DNA of 64,000 bases, from NCBI RefSeq assembly GCF_003185895.1, contig NZ_QHLY01000012.1, forward strand, positions 1,887,844 to 1,951,843. The letters run 5' to 3'. Positions 28,009-37,366 of the stretch are shown one piece after another. The stretch is from Cryobacterium arcticum (GTDB taxonomy: Bacteria; Actinomycetota; Actinomycetes; Actinomycetales; Microbacteriaceae). Each line of letters starts with the position of its first letter. Position 1 is the stretch's first letter. The position numbers and the translations under genes are program-made. The notes under the pieces were generated by a model, which worked only from the letters and a program-made list of their open reading frames with translations, was not told where the DNA came from and did no database searches.

Positions 28009-30012
28009 ATGACCCGTTTCTCACCCCCACAGCCCAGCTCCCCGGCCACCGCTGTCTCCGCTGGCGGCACCCCTCCGGCCGGGCCCGCCCGCCGGTTGAG
28101 CGGACTCGACGGGTTGCGCGGCCTGGCCGTGACCCTGGTGCTGGTGTTCCACCTGTTCCCACCCGTTCTGGGGGGCGGATTCATCGGCGTGGACATCTTC
28201 TTCGTCATCAGCGGGTTCCTCATCACCGGCCTGATCGTGGCCGAACACGACCGCACCGGCCGGTTCTCACCGGGCCGGTTCTGGCGCCACCGGGCGCGGC
28301 GGCTGCTGCCGGCGCTGGTACCGCTGATCCTGGTCTGCTGCACGGCCGCCTGGCTGATTGGCGGCGACGTGCTGGTGGGCTTGGGCTGGAAGATGCTCGG
28401 TGCCGCCACCTTCAGTTACAACTGGGTGTCCCTCGGTTCCGACACCAGCTATTTCGGCGCCGGCACTCCTGAGCTCTTCCGCAACCTGTGGTCACTGGCC
28501 GTAGAGGAACAGTTCTACCTGGTCTGGCCGTTGCTGCTTCTGCTGCTGCTCCTGGTGCGTCGCCCGCGTCTGCGGCTCGTCCTGGTGGCGGTGCTCGCCG
28601 CGTCCTCCGCGGTGTGGATGGGCCTGGCCTTCGTGCCCGGAGCCGACCCCACCCGCGTGTACTACGGCTCAGACACGCACAGTTTCGGGCTGCTGATCGG
28701 CGCCGCGTTGGCCTTGCTGCTGCGCGCCACAACCGTCCCAGGCGCACCGGTAACGCCGGCAGCATCCGCCGGCGCCGTCACGGCGCTTTCGCCGACCACG
28801 CCTGTGCAGCGCGCCCTCGCCGTCAGCCGTCCGAGTTGGGGCATCGTCGCCGTTGTCGGCCTCCTCGCCGCCGCGATCTGGCTGCCCAATGCGGGCACTC
28901 TCACCTACCGGGGCGGCCTGGCCGTGGTGAGCCTGCTCGCCGCCGTGGTGATCTGGGCGGGTGTGGCCGGTGGCCGGTTCGGGCGGATGCTCGACGTCAC
29001 TCCCCTGCGCTACCTCGGCGAACGCTCCTATGGCCTCTACCTTTGGCACTGGCCCCTGCTGGTGCTCGTGCAACTCGTGGCTCCGTTCGGCCGAGACGCC
29101 GCCGGCCTCATCGCGACCGGGCTGCTCACCCTCGGCCTCACCGTCGCCATTGCGGCGGCCTCCTACCGGTGGCTCGAGCTGCCCATCCGCCGCACCGGCC
29201 TGCGCGCCTCCATCCGCCTGCTGCGCGCCCGGGTCCTGGGCACGGCGGGGCTCTCCCGCTCGCGACGCCGCCCGATCGCCCTCCTGGCAATTGCGGGCGT
29301 CGTCACCCTCGCCCTCGTGGCCGGCACGGCGGCATCCGTCGTTCTGGCGCCAACGCTCACCACCGCCCAGGCGGAGGTGCTGCGGGGCCAGCTGGCGCTG
29401 GCGCGTGCCGAGAAGGCGGCAGCGGCTCAGGCTGCGAAGGATGCCGCGGCACAAGCCGCCGGGGAGGCCGCCCGGGTCACCCGCGGCTCCACCATCACCG
29501 CGGTCGGCGACTCGGTGATGCTGGCCTCTGCGCCCGAACTGCAGGATGAGTTTCCGGGCATCGCCATCGACGCCGCGGTCTCCCGCGGCATGCGGGCCGC
29601 GCCCGATATTCTGGCGGCCCAACGGCAGGCCGGCACGCTGCGCGACATCGTCGTGGTGGGGCTGGGCACGAACGGCCAGATCTCCGAGGCCGACCTGGCC
29701 GCGATCATGCGCGTGATCGGCCCAGGCCGTGAGCTCGTCGTGGTGAACGCGTTCGCCGACCGGGACTGGACCGACGGAGTGAACGCCGAACTGGCCGACT
29801 TCGCCGCCCACCGCAGCCGCGTGGCCCTGGCCGATTGGCACGACGCGATAGCCCCGCACGTGGACGTGCTCGCCGACGACGGCATCCACCCCGGCCCCAC
29901 CGGGGGCGCGATCTATGCCGACACCGTGGCCACCGCCCTGGACGGCCTGGCCGGCGCCCCGCTGAACCGCGCACCCGGCGCCGACACCATGCAGGCCTTC
30001 CGCGCCCCGTAG
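28009..30012 (+). CDS. Acyltransferase-3 / SGNH O-acetyltransferase (OatA-like)
   Basis: 667 aa. N-terminal acyltransferase-3 domain with about ten membrane spans (GLDGLRGLAV, then FFVISGFLITG, and LWSLAVEEQFYLVWPLL), a helical linker around 450-490, then an extracytoplasmic SGNH esterase-type domain: Ser502 in VGDS, Asn555 in GTNG, Asp624 and His627 in DGIH. Such two-part proteins carry acetyl groups across the membrane onto peptidoglycan or exopolysaccharide. The acceptor here is unknown. It is inserted between truA and the alpha operon. Confidence 0.92.
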   Translation: MTRFSPPQPSSPATAVSAGGTPPAGPARRLSGLDGLRGLAVTLVLVFHLFPPVLGGGFIGVDIFFVISGFLITGLIVAEHDRTGRFSPGRFWRHRARRLLPALVPLILVCCTAAWLIGGDVLVGLGWKMLGAATFSYNWVSLGSDTSYFGAGTPELFRNLWSLAVEEQFYLVWPLLLLLLLLVRRPRLRLVLVAVLAASSAVWMGLAFVPGADPTRVYYGSDTHSFGLLIGAALALLLRATTVPGAPVTPAASAGAVTALSPTTPVQRALAVSRPSWGIVAVVGLLAAAIWLPNAGTLTYRGGLAVVSLLAAVVIWAGVAGGRFGRMLDVTPLRYLGERSYGLYLWHWPLLVLVQLVAPFGRDAAGLIATGLLTLGLTVAIAAASYRWLELPIRRTGLRASIRLLRARVLGTAGLSRSRRRPIALLAIAGVVTLALVAGTAASVVLAPTLTTAQAEVLRGQLALARAEKAAAAQAAKDAAAQAAGEAARVTRGSTITAVGDSVMLASAPELQDEFPGIAIDAAVSRGMRAAPDILAAQRQAGTLRDIVVVGLGTNGQISEADLAAIMRVIGPGRELVVVNAFADRDWTDGVNAELADFAAHRSRVALADWHDAIAPHVDVLADDGIHPGPTGGAIYADTVATALDGLAGAPLNRAPGADTMQAFRAP

Positions 30013-30048
30013 CGCTAGGCCCTCCCCCGCTCTCGTCGCTGCTACACC

Positions 30049-30090
30049 TCTGGCCCGCTGAGCCCGCTATAGCGGGCTCATTGAGCCAGA
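30049..30090. terminator. Palindromic hairpin after the acyltransferase
   Basis: GAGCCCGCTATAGCGGGCTC (30060-30079) is a perfect 20-bp palindrome nested in outer arms TCTGGC/GCCAGA. It lies 36 bp past the stop. It can act as a hairpin terminator but lacks a T run; it could equally be a protein-binding site. Confidence 0.55.
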
Positions 30091-30234
30091 CGGGGCGCCG
30101 CCACGCCCGAGACGGCCCCGCTAGCCCCTCCACCGCTCCGCCGGCCGGGCGTCCCCGCACGGTGCGGGCCGTTACCGGCTGCCCGCTTCCGGTGGCTCGT
30201 GGGCCCCAGAGCGTGCTCCGCGGAGTCACTCAAC

Positions 30235-30240
30235 TAGGTT
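30235..30240 (+). promoter_or_regulatory. -10 hexamer of leaderless promoter (lipoprotein)
   Basis: TAGGTT followed by 6 nt and the ATG at 30247, the same hexamer and spacing as in front of the methyltransferase at 10843. Confidence 0.55.
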
Positions 30241-30246
30241 GAGGGC

Positions 30247-30810
30247 ATGAGACGATGCGTAGTCACCACAGTTGCTGTCATCGTTCTCACGCTGTCGGGA
30301 TGCTCCGCCGTTGCGGCTCCAACGTCGTCGGCCGCGCCGACCCCGGCGATCACCGGCACCGCGAACCCGACGGTGGCTCCGACGGCATCTCCCACCGCAT
30401 CCGCTACTCCAACGGACGCCGTGGTGGCCAGCTGCGACACCATCCTGACGGACGACGAGTACGCCGCCCTGGAGTCCGAAGGGCTGACCCTGAACCCGGA
30501 CATCTACGTGCTGGACGACACCATGCAGTCGCTCATGGACGAGGGCTTCGGCTGCTACTGGACCCGCGGCGGCGGCGATGTGCGCGTCTGGTACGCCCAG
30601 GCCGAGCAATCCGACGACGCCTGGGCCGCCCAGCGCCAGCAGCTGATCGACGACGGCTGGACCCAAACGGATGCTCCTCGCGAAGGCGTGCTGCAGGCCC
30701 CGGCCGACCACGACCCCAACTACCTGCCCGCGGTGGTGCACCTCGGCGGTACAACGTACTACGCCAGCTACTCCGACTACTTCAGCTCGGTGAAGGCGCT
30801 GCTCGGCTGA
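30247..30810 (+). CDS. Putative secreted lipoprotein of unknown function
   Basis: 187 aa. Signal peptide with lipobox LSGC (Cys19), then a Ser/Thr/Pro/Ala linker to residue 58, then a compact domain with two cysteines (ASCDTI and FGCYWT) that could form a disulfide. Aromatic-rich C-terminus (TTYYASYSDYF). I do not recognise the domain. It stands alone between the acyltransferase and the rplQ terminator. Confidence 0.75.
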   Translation: MRRCVVTTVAVIVLTLSGCSAVAAPTSSAAPTPAITGTANPTVAPTASPTASATPTDAVVASCDTILTDDEYAALESEGLTLNPDIYVLDDTMQSLMDEGFGCYWTRGGGDVRVWYAQAEQSDDAWAAQRQQLIDDGWTQTDAPREGVLQAPADHDPNYLPAVVHLGGTTYYASYSDYFSSVKALLG

Positions 30811-30850
30811 TTCCGATCGACCCAGCGCTCCGTGGGTCCAGCCGTCCGCT

Positions 30851-30938
30851 GGTCGAGCCTGTCGAGACCCCGCAGGTCGAACCCCGGAGCCGCAACAACG
30901 GTCCGGAGACTCGTCACCGGGTCTCGACAAGCTCGACC
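30851..30938. repeat. Inverted pair of the GGTCGAGC repeat core
   Basis: GGTCGAGCCTGTCGAGACC at 30851-30869 and its near-complement GGTCTCGACAAGCTCGACC at 30920-30938 flank a 50-bp spacer, in the gap after the lipoprotein gene. Confidence 0.85.
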
Positions 30939-30971
30939 AGTGAATCAGCCACCGGCACACCAGGCACACAA

Positions 30972-30999
30972 AAAGGGCCCGACCGGAGTCGGGCCCTTT
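30972..30999. terminator. Terminator of the rplQ (alpha) operon
   Basis: AAAGGGCCCGAC and GTCGGGCCCTTT form a perfect 12-bp stem with loop CGGA. On the minus strand it is followed by several T residues, 25 bp after the rplQ stop; it faces the convergent lipoprotein gene too. Confidence 0.9.
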
Positions 31000-31024
31000 C
31001 GGGTCACACTAGTTGAAGCTGGTG

Positions 31025-31537
31025 CTACTTGGCTTCCTCAACGGGAGCCTCGGCAGCGTCGGCCTCGACGGCTTCGGTCTCTACGACCTCGGCCTCGGGT
31101 GCCTCTTCAACGACGGTCTCTTCCACGACGGGCGCGGACGCCTTCGCGGAGGCCTTGTTCGACTTCACCTTGGGCGAAACGGGCTCGAGAACGAGCTCCA
31201 TCTGCACCATGGAGGCGTTGTCGCCCTTGCGGAAGCCGAGCTTGGTGATGCGGGTGTAGCCGCCATCGCGAAGCGCAACCTGGGGCGCGATCTCGGTGAA
31301 GAGCTCGTGCACGACGGTCTTGTCGCCGATCGTCGCGAGAACGCGACGACGAGCGTGCAGGTCGCCACGCTTGGCGAAAGTCACCAGGCGCTCGGCAACC
31401 GGACGCAGGCGCTTGGCGCGCGTCTCGGTCGTCTTGATGGACTTGTGGGTGAACAGGGCAGCAGCCAGGTTCGCGAGCATGAGGCGCTCGTGCGCCGGTC
31501 CGCCACCGAGACGGGCTCCCTTAGTGGGCTTAGGCAT
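31025..31537 (-). CDS. rplQ: 50S ribosomal protein L17 (bL17) with acidic tail
   Basis: 170 aa. Residues 1-120 are the normal L17 ([29 protein letters not shown]). Residues 121-170 form an extra tail, first Lys/Ser/Ala then strongly acidic (repeats of Val-Glu-Glu/Glu-Ala), absent from E. coli L17. Last gene of the alpha operon, 52 bp after rpoA. Confidence 0.96.
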   Translation of the reverse strand: MPKPTKGARLGGGPAHERLMLANLAAALFTHKSIKTTETRAKRLRPVAERLVTFAKRGDLHARRRVLATIGDKTVVHELFTEIAPQVALRDGGYTRITKLGFRKGDNASMVQMELVLEPVSPKVKSNKASAKASAPVVEETVVEEAPEAEVVETEAVEADAAEAPVEEAK

Positions 31538-31589
31538 TATCGGTAATCTCCAGTATCAAAGTCGAAAGGCAGTCGAGGAACGACGGGCC

Positions 31590-32579
31590 TTAGATGGTTT
31601 CTTCGTCGTAACCGCTGTAGAAGTGCGCACCGTCAAAGCCGGGCACAGAGTCCTTGAGCGACAGGCCAAGCTCAACGAGCTTGTCCTTGACCTCATCCAC
31701 CGACTTCTGACCGAAGTTGCGGATGTTCATCAGCTGGGTCTCCGAGAGGGCGACCAGTTCGCTGACGTTGTTGATGCCTTCGCGCTTGAGGCAGTTGTAC
31801 GAGCGAACCGACAGGTCGAGGTCTTCGATCGGTACGGACAGCTCGGTCGAGAGAACGGCGTCAACCGGCGCGGGGCCGATCTCAATGCCCTCTGCGGCGG
31901 TGTTCAGTTCGCGAGCCAGACCGAACAGCTCGGTCAGGGTGCGACCAGCGGATGCGATGGCATCGCGGGGCGAGATGGCCGACTTCGTCTCCACGTCAAC
32001 GACGAGGCGGTCGAAGTCAGTGCGCTCACCGGCACGAGTTGCCTCGACACGGTAGGTCACCTTGAGAACCGGCGAGTAGATCGAGTCGACCGGAATCTGG
32101 CCGGCCTCTGAGTACTCGTTGCGGTTCTGGGTAGCCGACACGTAGCCACGGCCACGCTCGATGGTCAGCTCGAGTTCGAACTTCGCCTTGTCGTTCAGGG
32201 TGGCGATGACGAGCTCGGGGTTGTGAACCTCCACGCCGGCCGGAGCCGAGATGTCGGCGGCGGTGACCTGGCCGGCACCCTGCTTGCGCAGGTACGCGGT
32301 GATCGGCTCGTCGTGCTCGCTCGAGATGACGAGTCCCTTGATGTTCAGGATGATCTCAGTGACATCTTCCTTCACACCGGGAACGGTGCTGAACTCGTGG
32401 AGCACTCCATCGATACGGATGCTGGTGACAGCAGCGCCGGGAATCGAGGAAAGCAGGGTGCGACGCATCGAGTTACCGAGGGTGTAGCCGAAGCCGGGCT
32501 CGAGGGGTTCGATGACGAACCGGGACCGGAACTCCGAAATGTTCTCTTCGGTGAGCGTGGGGCGCTGTGCGATAAGCAC
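31590..32579 (-). CDS. rpoA: DNA-directed RNA polymerase subunit alpha
   Basis: 329 aa. Scaffold for RNA polymerase assembly. The N-terminal domain ([20 protein letters not shown]) is followed by a short linker and the C-terminal domain with [14 protein letters not shown] and [16 protein letters not shown], which contacts promoter DNA and activators. Preceded by a 167-bp spacer after rpsK; in mycobacteria that position holds rpsD, which is absent here. Confidence 0.98.
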   Translation of the reverse strand: MLIAQRPTLTEENISEFRSRFVIEPLEPGFGYTLGNSMRRTLLSSIPGAAVTSIRIDGVLHEFSTVPGVKEDVTEIILNIKGLVISSEHDEPITAYLRKQGAGQVTAADISAPAGVEVHNPELVIATLNDKAKFELELTIERGRGYVSATQNRNEYSEAGQIPVDSIYSPVLKVTYRVEATRAGERTDFDRLVVDVETKSAISPRDAIASAGRTLTELFGLARELNTAAEGIEIGPAPVDAVLSTELSVPIEDLDLSVRSYNCLKREGINNVSELVALSETQLMNIRNFGQKSVDEVKDKLVELGLSLKDSVPGFDGAHFYSGYDEETI

Positions 32580-32746
32580 TATTGATTCCTTTCGGCGAAG
32601 TGTCCGCTATATGACACTTGTTGGCGAGTTGTGAAATTGTGAGACTCGACGGGAGCCGCTGAAGCAGCCCTGTCGCGGTGAACGGCGAGTGAGCCTGCCC
32701 GGATCTTTCGACCCGAACAAGCCCAGACGCCTGTCACTGAAAGGAA
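32580..32746. other. rpsK-rpoA spacer, no gene
   Basis: 167 bp with no coding potential that I can support. This is where rpsD (S4) sits in some actinobacteria; no remnant of it is visible. An internal promoter or processing site for rpoA-rplQ is possible but not evident. Confidence 0.5.
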
Positions 32747-33145
32747 TTAAACGCGGCGGCGCTTCGGGGGACGGCAGCCGTTGTGGGCCTGGGGGGTCAC
32801 GTCGTTGATCGAGCCAACTTCGAGGCCTGCAGCCTGCAGCGAACGGATAGCCGTTTCGCGGCCTGAGCCCGGTCCCTTGACGAAGACGTCAACCTTCTTC
32901 ATGCCGTGTTCCTGCGCCTGGCGGGCAGCCGACTCGGCGGCAAGCTGAGCGGCGAACGGGGTCGACTTGCGCGAACCCTTGAAGCCGACTCCACCTGAGG
33001 ATGCCCAGCTGATGACCGCACCGGTGGTGTCAGTGATCGACACGATGGTGTTGTTGAACGTGGACTTGATGTGAGCCTGGCCCACAGCAATGTTCTTCTT
33101 TTCTTTCTTACGCGGCTTCCGTACGGCCGACTTGGGTGCTGCCAT
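32747..33145 (-). CDS. rpsK: 30S ribosomal protein S11 (uS11)
   Basis: 132 aa. Platform protein of the 30S subunit. Diagnostic segments are [26 protein letters not shown] and the basic C-terminus [12 protein letters not shown]. 43 bp after rpsM in the alpha operon. Confidence 0.98.
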   Translation of the reverse strand: MAAPKSAVRKPRKKEKKNIAVGQAHIKSTFNNTIVSITDTTGAVISWASSGGVGFKGSRKSTPFAAQLAAESAARQAQEHGMKKVDVFVKGPGSGRETAIRSLQAAGLEVGSINDVTPQAHNGCRPPKRRRV

Positions 33146-33188
33146 GATTTCTCCTGAATCCTAAAGGCGAGACGGGCTAGGCGAAGGC

Positions 33189-33563
33189 CTAGCGCGCCTT
33201 CTTCTTGCCGGCTACGGTGCGCTTCGGGCCCTTGCGGGTGCGAGCGTTGGTCTTGGTGCGCTGGCCGCGAACGGGCAGGCCCTTGCGGTGACGAATACCT
33301 TCGTAGCTACCGATCTCAACCTTGCGGCGGATGTCAGCGGCGATTTCACGGCGAAGGTCACCCTCGATCTTGAAGGTTCCTTCGATGTAGTCGCGGAGCT
33401 GGACGAGCTGCTCGTCGGTCAGGTCCTTGACGCGAATGTTTCCATCGATCTCGACGTCGGCGAGGGTCTTGAGTGCCCTCGTACGGCCAACACCGAAAAT
33501 GTAAGTAAGTGCAACTTCCACGCGCTTATCGCGCGGAATGTCTACGCCGGCTAGACGTGCCAT
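33189..33563 (-). CDS. rpsM: 30S ribosomal protein S13 (uS13)
   Basis: 124 aa. Head protein contacting the P-site tRNA and L5. Starts [20 protein letters not shown] and ends with a basic tail rich in Lys/Arg ([16 protein letters not shown]). The start at 33563 is set by the conserved MARL and an AGGAG upstream; a 14-codon extension of the frame is spurious. Confidence 0.97.
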   Translation of the reverse strand: MARLAGVDIPRDKRVEVALTYIFGVGRTRALKTLADVEIDGNIRVKDLTDEQLVQLRDYIEGTFKIEGDLRREIAADIRRKVEIGSYEGIRHRKGLPVRGQRTKTNARTRKGPKRTVAGKKKAR

Positions 33564-33737
33564 TGTGGCTTCTCCTGTGGGATGAGTGGAGGTCTGTAAC
33601 AGCACCTGTGCATCGGCCTCCGACCGATGGTGTCACCCCGAAGGGTTCCCGGTACTGCTATGTATTTAGTTGTAGTACTGCTCTGTTCCGACAAGCTCGA
33701 CACCGGCTGTCGCCGGGTCGTGCCCTGAAGTCGAAAC

Positions 33738-33851
33738 CTAGCCCTGACGCTGCTTGTGACGCGGGTTCTCGCAGATGACCATCACGTTGCCGTTACGGCG
33801 GATGACCTTGCACTTGTCACAGATCTTCTTGACGCTGGGCTTGACCTTCAT
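33738..33851 (-). CDS. rpmJ: 50S ribosomal protein L36 (bL36)
   Basis: 37 aa, below usual ORF cut-offs. The translation runs [14 protein letters not shown]... to ...RHKQRQG with the zinc ligands Cys11, Cys14, Cys27 and His32 all present, so this is the zinc-binding form. It lies between infA and rpsM as in most bacteria. Confidence 0.97.
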   Translation of the reverse strand: MKVKPSVKKICDKCKVIRRNGNVMVICENPRHKQRQG

Positions 33852-33918
33852 GGGTGTGTCCTTGTAATCGCTGTCTTCGTACCCTCGGGATGCCGCGGGC
33901 CGTTACTTACAGCAACGT

Positions 33919-34140
33919 TTACTTGTAGCGGTAGACGATCCGACCGCGGGTCAGGTCGTAAGGGCTCAGTTCCACGATCACGCGGTCCTCGGGGAGGATG
34001 CGGATGTAGTGCTGACGCATCTTGCCCGAAATGTGGGCAAGAACTTTGTGGCCGTTGGTCAACTCAACGCGAAACATCGCATTGGGAAGAGCTTCGACTA
34101 CTGCGCCCTCGATCTCGATGACACCGTCTTTTTTGGCCAT
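33919..34140 (-). CDS. infA: Translation initiation factor IF-1
   Basis: 73 aa OB-fold protein that blocks the A site during initiation. Starts [21 protein letters not shown] and ends with [17 protein letters not shown], as in the family. First gene of the infA-rpmJ-rpsM-rpsK-rpoA-rplQ transcript, with its own AT-rich promoter region because map is more than 8 kb away. Confidence 0.98.
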   Translation of the reverse strand: MAKKDGVIEIEGAVVEALPNAMFRVELTNGHKVLAHISGKMRQHYIRILPEDRVIVELSPYDLTRGRIVYRYK

Positions 34141-34218
34141 AACTCACTATCGCTAATGTATTGGTTGCTGGTCGTGCGTGGATTGTGGCAGCTAGACACG
34201 CCCACAAAGGCAGTGCTA

Positions 34219-34263
34219 GACACCAAGGATTTATCCTATGCTATGTGATTGCCATTTGGCAAT
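34219..34263 (-). promoter_or_regulatory. Probable infA promoter in an AT-rich island
   Basis: On the minus strand TTGCCA (34258-34263) and TAGGAT are separated by about 18 bp, a reasonable -35/-10 pair. The -35 is part of a 7-2-7 inverted repeat, ATTGCCA/TGGCAAT at 34248-34263. The segment is much richer in A/T than its surroundings. Confidence 0.5.
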
Positions 34264-34271
34264 TCATGCCT

Positions 34272-34309
34272 ATAATCCCCCGGCCGCATCTGTGCGGCCG
34301 AGGGATTAA
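34272..34309. terminator. Terminator hairpin after mtlD
   Basis: TAATCCC...CGGCCGCA pairs with TGCGGCCG...GGGATTA around a 4-nt loop, with one bulge on each side. It is 6 bp after the mtlD stop on the minus strand and separates the mannitol operon from infA. No long T run is present. Confidence 0.7.
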
Positions 34310-34314
34310 GAGGT

Positions 34315-35466
34315 TCAGGAGGCGCGAACGGCTCCGCGCACGACCTCGAGCACATCGGCATAGAGCGGATGCGTCGCATCGAGCCCGCAGACCTCGGCCA
34401 CGATGGTCTCGGCCGAGTCGGCTCCGAGCATCCGCTGGAGTTCGACGCTCTGTTCGTCGTCGGCCACGTCGAAGCGGAGGGCCGCTCCGATGGCCTCGAG
34501 CAGCGCCACCGGGCGGGTGCCCCGTTCGGCGATCTCAGCGGCCGGGCCGATGAAACGCTCGTGCCGGCTGAGCTTGCGCAGCGGCTGACGGCCGACGCGC
34601 TCGACCGTGTCGGGCAGCGACGGGTTGGCGAACCGGCCCAGGATCTTCTCCCGGTAGGCGCGCTGGGTGGCTTCGTCGAGGCCGTGCTTGGCCACCAGCA
34701 AGGCGCTGGTCTCTTCGAGCACCCGGCGGGCGCCGTCGGCGACCGAGGGCACCAGCAGGGCTTCGGAGAGCTTGGAGACGCCGGCCTGGGTGCCGAGGTA
34801 GGCGACCGTGGCGTGGCCGGTGTTCACCGTGAAGAGCTTGCGTTCGATGTAGGGCGCGAGGTCCTCCACGAACGTGGCGCCGGGGATCACGGGCGGGGTG
34901 CCGCCGAAAGCGGGGCTTTCGATGACCCACTCGTAGAACGCCTCGACGGTGACGTCGATGCCGGCATCCGCGGCCTGCCCGGGAACGATGCGGTCGACGG
35001 CCGTGTTGGCGAAGGCCACCCGGCTCGTCAGCGCCGCACGGTCACCCTCTGGAACGTTCGCCCAGACCTGCTCGGCGAGCACGTCGGTGGCGTTGATCGC
35101 GTTCTCGCAGGCCATCACGGCCAGCGGCGGCAGCCCGGGATCGCGGCGGGCGAGGCCCGCCGCGATGACCGGAGCCACGAACCGCAGCACCGTGGGGCCG
35201 ACGGCTGTGGTGACAGCGTCGGCCGTGGCGATCTCTTCGATCAGGTCGGCCTCGTGGGTGGCGCTGTTGAGAGCGCGGAAGTTGTCGACCACCTTGTCGG
35301 TGGGCGTCTCCCCCGCTTCATGCACCGTGTACGAGGGCGCCTGCTGCAACTCCTCAATGAGAGGAGCATTCACATCGGCGAAGACAACCTCATAACCGGC
35401 CTCGTGGAGCAGGAGACCTACGAAGCCGCGGCCGATGTTGCCCGCGCCGAAGTGAATGGCTTTCAT
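34315..35466 (-). CDS. mtlD: Mannitol-1-phosphate 5-dehydrogenase
   Basis: 383 aa. Oxidises mannitol-1-phosphate to fructose-6-phosphate with NAD. N-terminal Rossmann loop [11 protein letters not shown] (residues 5-15), and [16 protein letters not shown], which contains the polyol dehydrogenase catalytic region. Last gene of the mannitol PTS operon; its ATG overlaps the IIA gene stop (ATGA), so the two are coupled. Confidence 0.96.
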   Translation of the reverse strand: MKAIHFGAGNIGRGFVGLLLHEAGYEVVFADVNAPLIEELQQAPSYTVHEAGETPTDKVVDNFRALNSATHEADLIEEIATADAVTTAVGPTVLRFVAPVIAAGLARRDPGLPPLAVMACENAINATDVLAEQVWANVPEGDRAALTSRVAFANTAVDRIVPGQAADAGIDVTVEAFYEWVIESPAFGGTPPVIPGATFVEDLAPYIERKLFTVNTGHATVAYLGTQAGVSKLSEALLVPSVADGARRVLEETSALLVAKHGLDEATQRAYREKILGRFANPSLPDTVERVGRQPLRKLSRHERFIGPAAEIAERGTRPVALLEAIGAALRFDVADDEQSVELQRMLGADSAETIVAEVCGLDATHPLYADVLEVVRGAVRAS

Positions 35467-35903
35467 TCTGCGTTTACCTCCTCGAGCAGGGCGAAGATGT
35501 CTTCCGCCGTGCCGGCTTCAATCAATTTCTGTACTTCGTCTTCGTCCGAGAAGACGATGGCGATCTTGGAGAGGATCTCCAGGTGTTCGTTGTTCAGGCC
35601 GGCGATGCCGACCGCGAACTTGACGGGCTGCCCGTCCCAGTCGATCGGCTCCGCGTAGCGAACGAGCGAGAGAGCCGATCGCTTGATCGATTCCTTCGCG
35701 TCGTTGGTGCCGTGCGGGATCGCCAGGAAGTTGCCCATGTAGGTCGAGACAGAGTTCTCGCGCTCGAACATCGAGTCGACGTACTCCTGCGTGACCGCTC
35801 CGGCGGCGACCAGCAGTGCGCCGGCCTCACGGATTGCGTCGTCCCGCGTGGTGGCCGCACCCGCGGCCACCACGTTCTGCTGTTCCAGAATTTCCTGGGT
35901 CAT
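35463..35903 (-). CDS. mtlF: Mannitol PTS enzyme IIA
   Basis: 146 aa cytoplasmic phosphocarrier, fructose/mannitol family. The phosphorylated histidine is His64 in [10 protein letters not shown], and the C-terminal [13 protein letters not shown] block is typical. It passes phosphate from HPr to the IIB domain of the downstream-acting IICB transporter. Overlaps the IICB gene by one base (TAATG) and mtlD by four. Confidence 0.95.
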   Translation of the reverse strand: MTQEILEQQNVVAAGAATTRDDAIREAGALLVAAGAVTQEYVDSMFERENSVSTYMGNFLAIPHGTNDAKESIKRSALSLVRYAEPIDWDGQPVKFAVGIAGLNNEHLEILSKIAIVFSDEDEVQKLIEAGTAEDIFALLEEVNAE

Positions 35904-37366
35904 TACTTGGTCACTTCCTCGCTTGCGCCCTCGGTCTGCAGCGAGGAAACGACCTCGTCGTACTTCGGGCTGTTCATGAAGTTCTCCACCGATACGTGGA
36001 TGGACTTCGGGCTCTTGCCGCGCGCCCGGTCCGTGAGGTCCTGGTGCGTGATGACGAGGTCGGCGGTTCCGTCAAGGTTCGCGATGGCCTGGTTGGTCAC
36101 CGTAACCCCTTCGATGCCGGCCTTCTTGATCTTGTTGCGCAGTACCGATGCGCCCATGGCGCTCGATCCCATGCCGGCGTCGCAAGCGAAGACGATGTTC
36201 TTCACAGCGTGTCCGGTGGCGGCCGAGGCGCCGAGGTTGCTCAGCACGGAGCTGGACTTGCCCTTGTTGGCCTCGGTCTTGGCGATGGCCGCGGCCAGTT
36301 CGTTGTCGTTCTCAGCGGCGAGGTCCTTCTTGCGGCTGGCGCGGAGGATGACCGCACCGATCGCGAACGACACACCGGCGGAGGCGACTACCGAGAGGAT
36401 GACGCCGACGAAGTCGGTGCCGGGGGTCTGAGCCAACACGGCCAGGATGCTGCCGGGCGAGGCGGGTGCGCGCAGGCCGGTCTGGAAGGCGACGTTCACG
36501 GCAACACCGGTCATGCCACCACCGATGGCGGCGAGCAGCATCATCGGCTTCATCAGCACGTAGGGGAAGTAGATCTCGTGGATGCCACCGAGGAACTGGA
36601 TGATGATCGCGCCGGGTGCACTCGCGCGGGCCAGGCCGACGCCGAAGAACGAGAACGCGAGCAGGATGCCCAGGCCGGGGCCGGGGTTCGCCTCGAGCAG
36701 GAACAGGATGGACTTGCCGCTCTCCTGCACCTGCTGCACACCGATGGGGGTGAGCACGCCATGGTTGATGGCGTTGTTGAGGAAGAGGATCTTGCCCGGT
36801 TCGATGAAGATCGACGCGATCGGCAGCAGGCCGTTGGTGATCAGCCAGTCCACGACGGACTCAAGGAACGAGCTGAGGCCGGTTACCAGCGGGGCGATTC
36901 CGAAGAACGCACCCAGGGCCAGGGCGAAGCCGAGGATACCGGCGGAGAAGTTGTCCACCAGCATCTCGAAGCCGGGCTTGATCTTGCCGGCCCAGATCTT
37001 GTCGACCTTCATCAGGATCCAGGCGGACAGCGGGCCGACAATCATGGCGCCGATGAACATCGGGATCGAGCTGCCGACGATGACACCCATGGTGGCGATC
37101 GAGGCGATCACGCCACCGCGGGTGCCGTAGACCATCCGGCCGCCGGTGTTGGCGATCAGCAACGGGAGTAGGTACAAGATCATCGGGTCCACGAGCGAGC
37201 TCAGGGTCTCGTTCGGGGTCCAGCCGGTGGGGATGAAGAATGCGGTGATGATGCCCCACGCGATGAACGCCGCGATGTTGGGCATGATCATGCCGCTCAG
37301 GAAGGTACCGAAGGCCTGAACGTGGACCCTCGCGCCCTTCTTCTCGGTGACAGACGTCGTTGTCAT
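35903..37366 (-). CDS. mtlA: Mannitol PTS enzyme IICB
   Basis: 487 aa. N-terminal IIC domain (residues 1-345) with about six to eight membrane segments and the mannitol motif GGIHEIYFPYVLM; then a linker and a IIB domain whose phosphocysteine is Cys395 in FACDAGMGSSAMG. It imports mannitol and releases mannitol-1-phosphate. The IIA domain is separate (mtlF), as in Gram-positive systems. Overlaps ptsI by four bases. Confidence 0.96.
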   Translation of the reverse strand: MTTTSVTEKKGARVHVQAFGTFLSGMIMPNIAAFIAWGIITAFFIPTGWTPNETLSSLVDPMILYLLPLLIANTGGRMVYGTRGGVIASIATMGVIVGSSIPMFIGAMIVGPLSAWILMKVDKIWAGKIKPGFEMLVDNFSAGILGFALALGAFFGIAPLVTGLSSFLESVVDWLITNGLLPIASIFIEPGKILFLNNAINHGVLTPIGVQQVQESGKSILFLLEANPGPGLGILLAFSFFGVGLARASAPGAIIIQFLGGIHEIYFPYVLMKPMMLLAAIGGGMTGVAVNVAFQTGLRAPASPGSILAVLAQTPGTDFVGVILSVVASAGVSFAIGAVILRASRKKDLAAENDNELAAAIAKTEANKGKSSSVLSNLGASAATGHAVKNIVFACDAGMGSSAMGASVLRNKIKKAGIEGVTVTNQAIANLDGTADLVITHQDLTDRARGKSPKSIHVSVENFMNSPKYDEVVSSLQTEGASEEVTK

